Source: Bacteroidota bacterium (GTDB lineage Bacteria; Bacteroidota; Bacteroidia; Chitinophagales; UBA2359). Taken from it: a DNA stretch of 7,881 nucleotides. Below are positions 5,212 through 7,881 of this stretch, piece after piece. The stretch covers positions 1 to 7,881 of the forward strand of contig JAHDCM010000162.1 in assembly GCA_020629895.1 (NCBI GenBank), in the 5' to 3' direction. The notes below the pieces were generated by a model. It saw only the letters and a program-made list of their open reading frames with translations, did no database searches and had not been told where the DNA came from. Position numbers and translations under genes: made by a program. Positions within the stretch are counted from its first letter, which is position 1, and every line of letters begins with the position of its first letter.

Positions 5212-6666
5212 ATGCATGAAAAAAACAACATCATTATTGTCTTATTCCGTAACGACCTTCGAGTACGTGACAATGAAGCCCTCTACCAAGCCTGCCAAGA
5301 TGCCGAGCAGGTCATCCCCCTCTACTGTGTAGATCCCCGCCACTTCAAAAGCACAAAATATGGCTTTCCCAAAACAGGAAAATACCGCTCCCAATTCCTT
5401 ATCGAAAGCCTACGCGACCTACGCTTTCAGCTACAAGATTTGGGAGCAGATCTTGTCATCAAACATGGCAAACCCGAAGAAGTCTGTTTCGCCCTCGCTA
5501 AATACCACCGCGTTAAAGCCGTTTACTGTCAACAAGAAGTAACTAGCGAAGAAATACACGTAGAAGACCGCCTCGAATACAGCCTTGAAACCATAGCAAC
5601 TCCTATTGATTTTTTCTGGGGTCAAACCTTATATCACTACGATGATCATCCTTTCGGCATAGATGCTCTTCCCGATATCTTTACCCAATATCGAAAATCC
5701 ATTGAAAAACGAGGCAAGATACGTGCAACCTTTCCTATTCCCCAACACATCCAATTCCCTGAAGGAATTAGTGTTGGAGAAATCCCTACCCTAGAATCAC
5801 TTGGTCACCAAACATTCATCACTGACAAACGCACTGCCATTCTATTCAAGGGAGGTGAAACAGCCGCTTTACAACGCCTTAAACATTACTTTTGGGAAGC
5901 AGATCATCTCAAAAACTACAAAGAGACCCGCAATGGTTTACTAGGAGCCGACTACTCCTCTAAATTTGCTCCCTGGCTATCACTTGGTTGTATTTCTCCT
6001 CGTAGCATTTATGAAGAAGTACAGCGTTATGAAGAAGAACGAGTTAAAAATAAATCGACCTACTGGCTCATTTTCGAACTCCTCTGGCGCGACTATTTCC
6101 GCCTTGTTGCAATGCGTTATCAAACAGCTATTTTCAAAAAAGGAGGCATTCAAAATCATCCTCGAAAATACTCGAAAAACGAACAGTTATTAGAAAAATG
6201 GATTACTGGCACAACAGGTGTTCCCTTCGTAGATGCCAATATGCGCGAACTCTTACAAACTGGTTTTATGTCCAATCGCGGTCGTCAAAACGTTGCCAGC
6301 TTCTTGGTTAAAGACCTTCATCTTGATTGGCGTATTGGAGCCGCTTGGTTCGAATCCCTCCTTATTGATTATGATCCTTGTAGCAATTATGGCAATTGGA
6401 ATTATGTAGCAGGCATTGGTAATGATCCAAGAGAAAACCGCTACTTTAATGTCCTCACCCAATCGCGCCGCTACGATCCCGACGGGCTATACATTCGCCA
6501 CTGGTGTCCTGAACTCACCCGTCTTCCTTCTAGTATGATTCACGAACCCTACCTCCTCAACAAAGTTGAGCAAAAATACCTTAATGTGTATATTGGAAAA
6601 AATTATCCTGACTTGTGTATTCCAGTCAATAAATGGAAAGCCAAAGCGAAAAAAAGGATTAAATAA
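5212..6666 (+). CDS. DASH-family cryptochrome/photolyase
   Basis: This flavoprotein belongs to the cryptochrome-DASH branch. Characterised members repair cyclobutane pyrimidine dimers, mainly in single-stranded or looped DNA, using blue light; some also signal. The length of 484 residues is normal. The N-terminal antenna domain covers about 6-140 (FRNDLRVRDNEAL at 12-24; FPKTGKYRSQFLIESL at 52-67). The FAD domain covers about 205-430: YSSKFAPWLSLGCISP (248-263), TGVPFVDANMRELLQTGFMS (335-354), NRGRQNVASFLVKDL (355-369) and DYDPCSNYGNWNYVAGIGND (386-405). N392 corresponds to the photolyase-type Asn near flavin N5. W373 and W396 match E. coli tryptophans 359 and 382 of the electron-transfer chain. 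The third position (E. coli W306) falls on Y320, and no Trp occurs between 293 and 329. A short basic tail ends the protein. It sits alone after a strong terminator; no clear promoter was found upstream. Confidence 0.95.
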   Translation: MHEKNNIIIVLFRNDLRVRDNEALYQACQDAEQVIPLYCVDPRHFKSTKYGFPKTGKYRSQFLIESLRDLRFQLQDLGADLVIKHGKPEEVCFALAKYHRVKAVYCQQEVTSEEIHVEDRLEYSLETIATPIDFFWGQTLYHYDDHPFGIDALPDIFTQYRKSIEKRGKIRATFPIPQHIQFPEGISVGEIPTLESLGHQTFITDKRTAILFKGGETAALQRLKHYFWEADHLKNYKETRNGLLGADYSSKFAPWLSLGCISPRSIYEEVQRYEEERVKNKSTYWLIFELLWRDYFRLVAMRYQTAIFKKGGIQNHPRKYSKNEQLLEKWITGTTGVPFVDANMRELLQTGFMSNRGRQNVASFLVKDLHLDWRIGAAWFESLLIDYDPCSNYGNWNYVAGIGNDPRENRYFNVLTQSRRYDPDGLYIRHWCPELTRLPSSMIHEPYLLNKVEQKYLNVYIGKNYPDLCIPVNKWKAKAKKRIK

Positions 6667-6691
6667 TTGACGAATCATTATTACGCAAGGA

Positions 6692-6738
6692 GAGGTGCCA
6701 TATTGGGGGACTCTATGTTCAACGTTTAATTGCACCTC
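6692..6738. other. Short inverted repeat after the cryptochrome gene
   Basis: gaggtgc (6692-6698) and gcacctc (6732-6738) are perfect complements with a 33-base loop. There is no T-run, so it is at best a weak RNA fold. It starts 25 bases after the stop codon at 6666. Confidence 0.3.
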
Positions 6739-6806
6739 ATGTGACATACCTTCCTAACAACGTCTCAATACCAAACACACCACCTACCCTTTCCAAACCT
6801 GCACTT

Positions 6807-6840
6807 GGGGAAATAATAAATATCTTTTCCCCTCGTTTTA
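6807..6840 (+). terminator. Weak candidate terminator of the cryptochrome gene
   Basis: ggggaaa (6807-6813) pairs with tttcccc (6826-6832) around a 12-base AT-rich loop, followed by tcgtttta. The stem is short and the tail interrupted, and it lies 141 bases past the stop. It is the best terminator-like fold in 6667-6938, but not a convincing one. The rest of that stretch shows no gene. Confidence 0.3.
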
Positions 6841-6938
6841 TCTTTAGTTGCTATTCAAAGTCTAAGAATAGTATGCTTTTTGTTTGCGGATAACCAATAT
6901 TCACCCAAGTAAAGAGGAAAGAATAAATTGATCAATCC

Positions 6939-7101
6939 AGTACTCTGTCAAGATAAAATTGACGATTGCTTTTGACGATTTTTGCTCCCCAATTTTGTTA
7001 CAAAGCCTCGCCTTAGCTTTGGCTATGCCTACGTTTTGTGCCTCATTGGAAATCAAAACTCATTCTAAATCAATTCGTCATTTTAACGTTGACAGAGTAC
7101 T
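6939..7101. mobile_element. MITE-like imperfect palindrome (163 bp)
   Basis: The outer 13 bases, agtactctgtcaa (6939-6951), are repeated in perfect inverted form at 7089-7101. Similarity between the two halves continues inward in patches: taaaa, tgacga, ttg, ttt, a ttttg run, and acaaa near 7000 against ttttgt near 7033. The whole segment therefore folds on a centre near 7020. This is the form expected of a miniature inverted-repeat transposable element or an internally deleted insertion sequence; no transposase is encoded. The ends carry the self-complementary agtact, so a TA, GTAC or AGTACT target duplication cannot be told apart. A TA target would suit the IS630/Tc1 type (inference). It lies 34 bases before the lipoprotein start codon. 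Confidence 0.65.
6994..7021 (+). promoter_or_regulatory. Candidate promoter inside the MITE-like element
   Basis: TTTG (6994-6997) and TAGCTTTG (7014-7021) match the Bacteroidota -33 and -7 boxes exactly, but the spacer is 16 bases where about 19-21 is usual. It points at the lipoprotein gene at 7136 and would give a leader of just over 100 bases. The sequence match is direct; activity is inferred. Confidence 0.25.
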
Positions 7102-7135
7102 AGCTGTCTCTTTACTAACACAATTAATTACATTT

Positions 7136-7537
7136 ATGAAAAATGTATTGCTTTTAACTTTGTCTCTTGTCATGTTTTCTTTCTTCACTTCTTGCCAAAA
7201 AGAAGCTATTGACACCTCTGGCAACATCGCCTTTACTGCTCCCGAAGCTGGTGCCACCTTCAAAAACCTAGAAGAAATTCCTATCAATGCCGTTATCAAT
7301 ACTACCGACGGCTTTATTTTAAGTTACCAAACTACGGTTCGTTTTAATAATGGCTCACTTGTATCGGAAAGTCGCCGTACCGAATGTTCTAAAGATGAGG
7401 TTGTGAGTAGTGTCGCTGTTAACGACAGCTACTTGAATGACTTAGATCGAAATAGCAGGATGTATGTTGAAATTTGTGCTGATTTATCAGATGGAACAAC
7501 CGTTTGTGATACGCGAGATTTTAGAATTGAAGAATAG
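7136..7537 (+). CDS. Small predicted lipoprotein, function unknown
   Basis: The 133-residue product has a compact lipoprotein signal: MKN, hydrophobic VLLLTLSLVMFSFF (4-17), and lipobox FTSC with C20 lipidated. QKEA follows, without aspartate at +2, so the outer membrane is likely. The mature part (FTAPEAGATFKNLEEIPINA, 33-52, then alternating hydrophobic strands) looks like one all-beta, Ig-like or cadherin-like sandwich. C84, C114 and C124 could allow a disulphide. No enzyme motif is visible and I do not recognise a named family. The frame is open upstream to a TTG at 6959. That extension of 59 codons lies largely in the MITE-like element and would bury the signal peptide, so the ATG at 7136 is preferred. 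The gene ends in front of a two-way terminator. Confidence 0.8.
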   Translation: MKNVLLLTLSLVMFSFFTSCQKEAIDTSGNIAFTAPEAGATFKNLEEIPINAVINTTDGFILSYQTTVRFNNGSLVSESRRTECSKDEVVSSVAVNDSYLNDLDRNSRMYVEICADLSDGTTVCDTRDFRIEE

Positions 7538-7589
7538 ACCGTTTGTATCTATAAACTAAGAAGGAGTGACTACAAACGTTCACTTATGA

Positions 7590-7639
7590 AAAGACCGCTG
7601 TACTGAGCGAGAATACTCAGTACAACGGTCTTTCTTCTT
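7590..7639. terminator. Bidirectional intrinsic terminator
   Basis: aaagaccg (7590-7597) pairs with cggtcttt (7626-7633), and tgtactgag (7599-7607) with ctcagtaca (7616-7624). One mismatch separates the two helices and the loop has eight bases. A T-rich tail follows on the plus strand (tttcttctt), and four T follow on the minus strand (plus-strand aaaa 7589-7592). It would serve the lipoprotein gene from the left and the TPR remnant from the right. Confidence 0.85.
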
Positions 7640-7664
7640 GTGTGGTATAAAGAAGCGAAATAGT

Positions 7665-7751
7665 TTACTCATTCATCAACTGTTCTATCACTTCTTTCCC
7701 ATCTGTATTATCTGGATTTAACTTTACTGATTTATATAATTGTTTTTTGTT
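7665..7751 (-). pseudogene. 3' remnant of a TPR-containing gene
   Basis: On the minus strand 28 codons run to a TAA at 7667-7665 and read NKKQLYKSVKLNPDNTDGKE followed by VIEQLMNE. The LYKSVKLNPDNTDGKEVIEQL wording is the classic end of a tetratricopeptide repeat (alternating helix, LNPDN turn, helix). The frame is closed directly upstream by TAG (7754-7752), and no start codon or continuing TPR sequence appears in the other frames up to the window edge. The shared two-way terminator at 7590-7639 suggests that a full gene once ended here. What the parent protein did cannot be told. A sequencing error at the TAG is possible, but it would not by itself restore similarity upstream. Confidence 0.5.
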
Positions 7752-7754
7752 CTA

Positions 7755-7881
7755 GGCCTTCACTTAGAACATTTTAAAATAAATATGGAAAATGTAATGG
7801 ATCGTTAGGTCTCAAGGTACAAAATAGCGTAAGGATTCTCTTTTCCTTTAGCGTTAAAAAACGTGAAGATGACGTTTAACC
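7755..7881. other. Unassigned right end of the window
   Basis: No gene or clear structure can be supported. There is a short gttcta/tagaac inverted repeat (7749-7754 with 7765-7770) exactly where the TPR remnant's reading frame breaks, and a small aaacgt/acgttt repeat near 7858-7875. Open stretches of 24-33 codons on the two strands have no start codon and no recognisable similarity. The segment may belong to a feature beyond the edge. Confidence 0.3.

Noticed and set aside
6487..6747. Minus-strand open frame of 86 codons overlapping the cryptochrome 3' end
   Set aside because: Most of it is antisense to well-conserved cryptochrome sequence; no motif or initiation signal supports it.
6851..6871. 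ctattc/gaatag hairpin as a terminator
   Set aside because: The stem is only six pairs and AT-rich, and the T-run (tgctttttg) is displaced from its base.
1..7881. Defence island, toxin-antitoxin pair, tRNA or rRNA genes
   Set aside because: No matching protein motifs, cloverleaf structure or rRNA-like sequence was seen anywhere on either strand.

Overview
The window looks like a chromosomal segment from a member of the Bacteroidota, possibly Saprospiria-like; the class is only an impression. Three things point this way. None of the clear start codons has a Shine-Dalgarno sequence. Several upstream regions carry good matches to the Bacteroidota -7 promoter box TAnnTTTG. The protein set also fits: two short-signal lipoproteins, one resembling the Bacteroidota-specific DUF6340 group, a DASH-type cryptochrome, and GatC and TrpRS sequences of ordinary bacterial type. 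Most genes are housekeeping; the unusual material is almost all between genes.

Layout. 1-502 (minus) is the N-terminal half of tryptophanyl-tRNA synthetase, cut by the window edge. It is divergent from gatC (601-891, plus), the small subunit of the Asp/Glu-tRNA amidotransferase. A 342-base gap follows. It holds octamer repeats and a structured non-coding element with a perfect 21-bp hairpin, the whole framed by a near-perfect 21-bp inverted repeat. Next come a LolD/MacB-type ABC ATPase (1234-1929, plus) and, convergent to it, class I fructose-1,6-bisphosphatase (2061-3101, minus) with its own terminator and a candidate promoter. A duplicated palindromic repeat precedes an SSAT-like GNAT acetyltransferase (3317-3805, plus). 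A lipoprotein with a TPR-like tail follows (3916-4965, plus). After it stand two terminators in tandem, each preceded by the same 15-base motif. A DASH cryptochrome/photolyase (5212-6666, plus) comes next. The last 1.2 kb is more AT-rich and accessory in character: a 163-bp MITE-like imperfect palindrome (6939-7101), a small lipoprotein whose real start is 7136, a two-way terminator, and the broken 3' end of a TPR gene on the minus strand.

Functionally the genes do not form one pathway. trpS and gatC both serve aminoacyl-tRNA supply, fbp serves gluconeogenesis, and the DASH protein serves light-dependent DNA repair or signalling. Apart from possible read-through, each gene looks like its own transcription unit.

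I found no convincing new multi-gene system. The best candidates for undescribed biology are the structured repeat element at 905-1183, the paired motif-plus-terminator modules at 4981-5173, and the MITE-like element that may supply a promoter to the lipoprotein gene at 7136.
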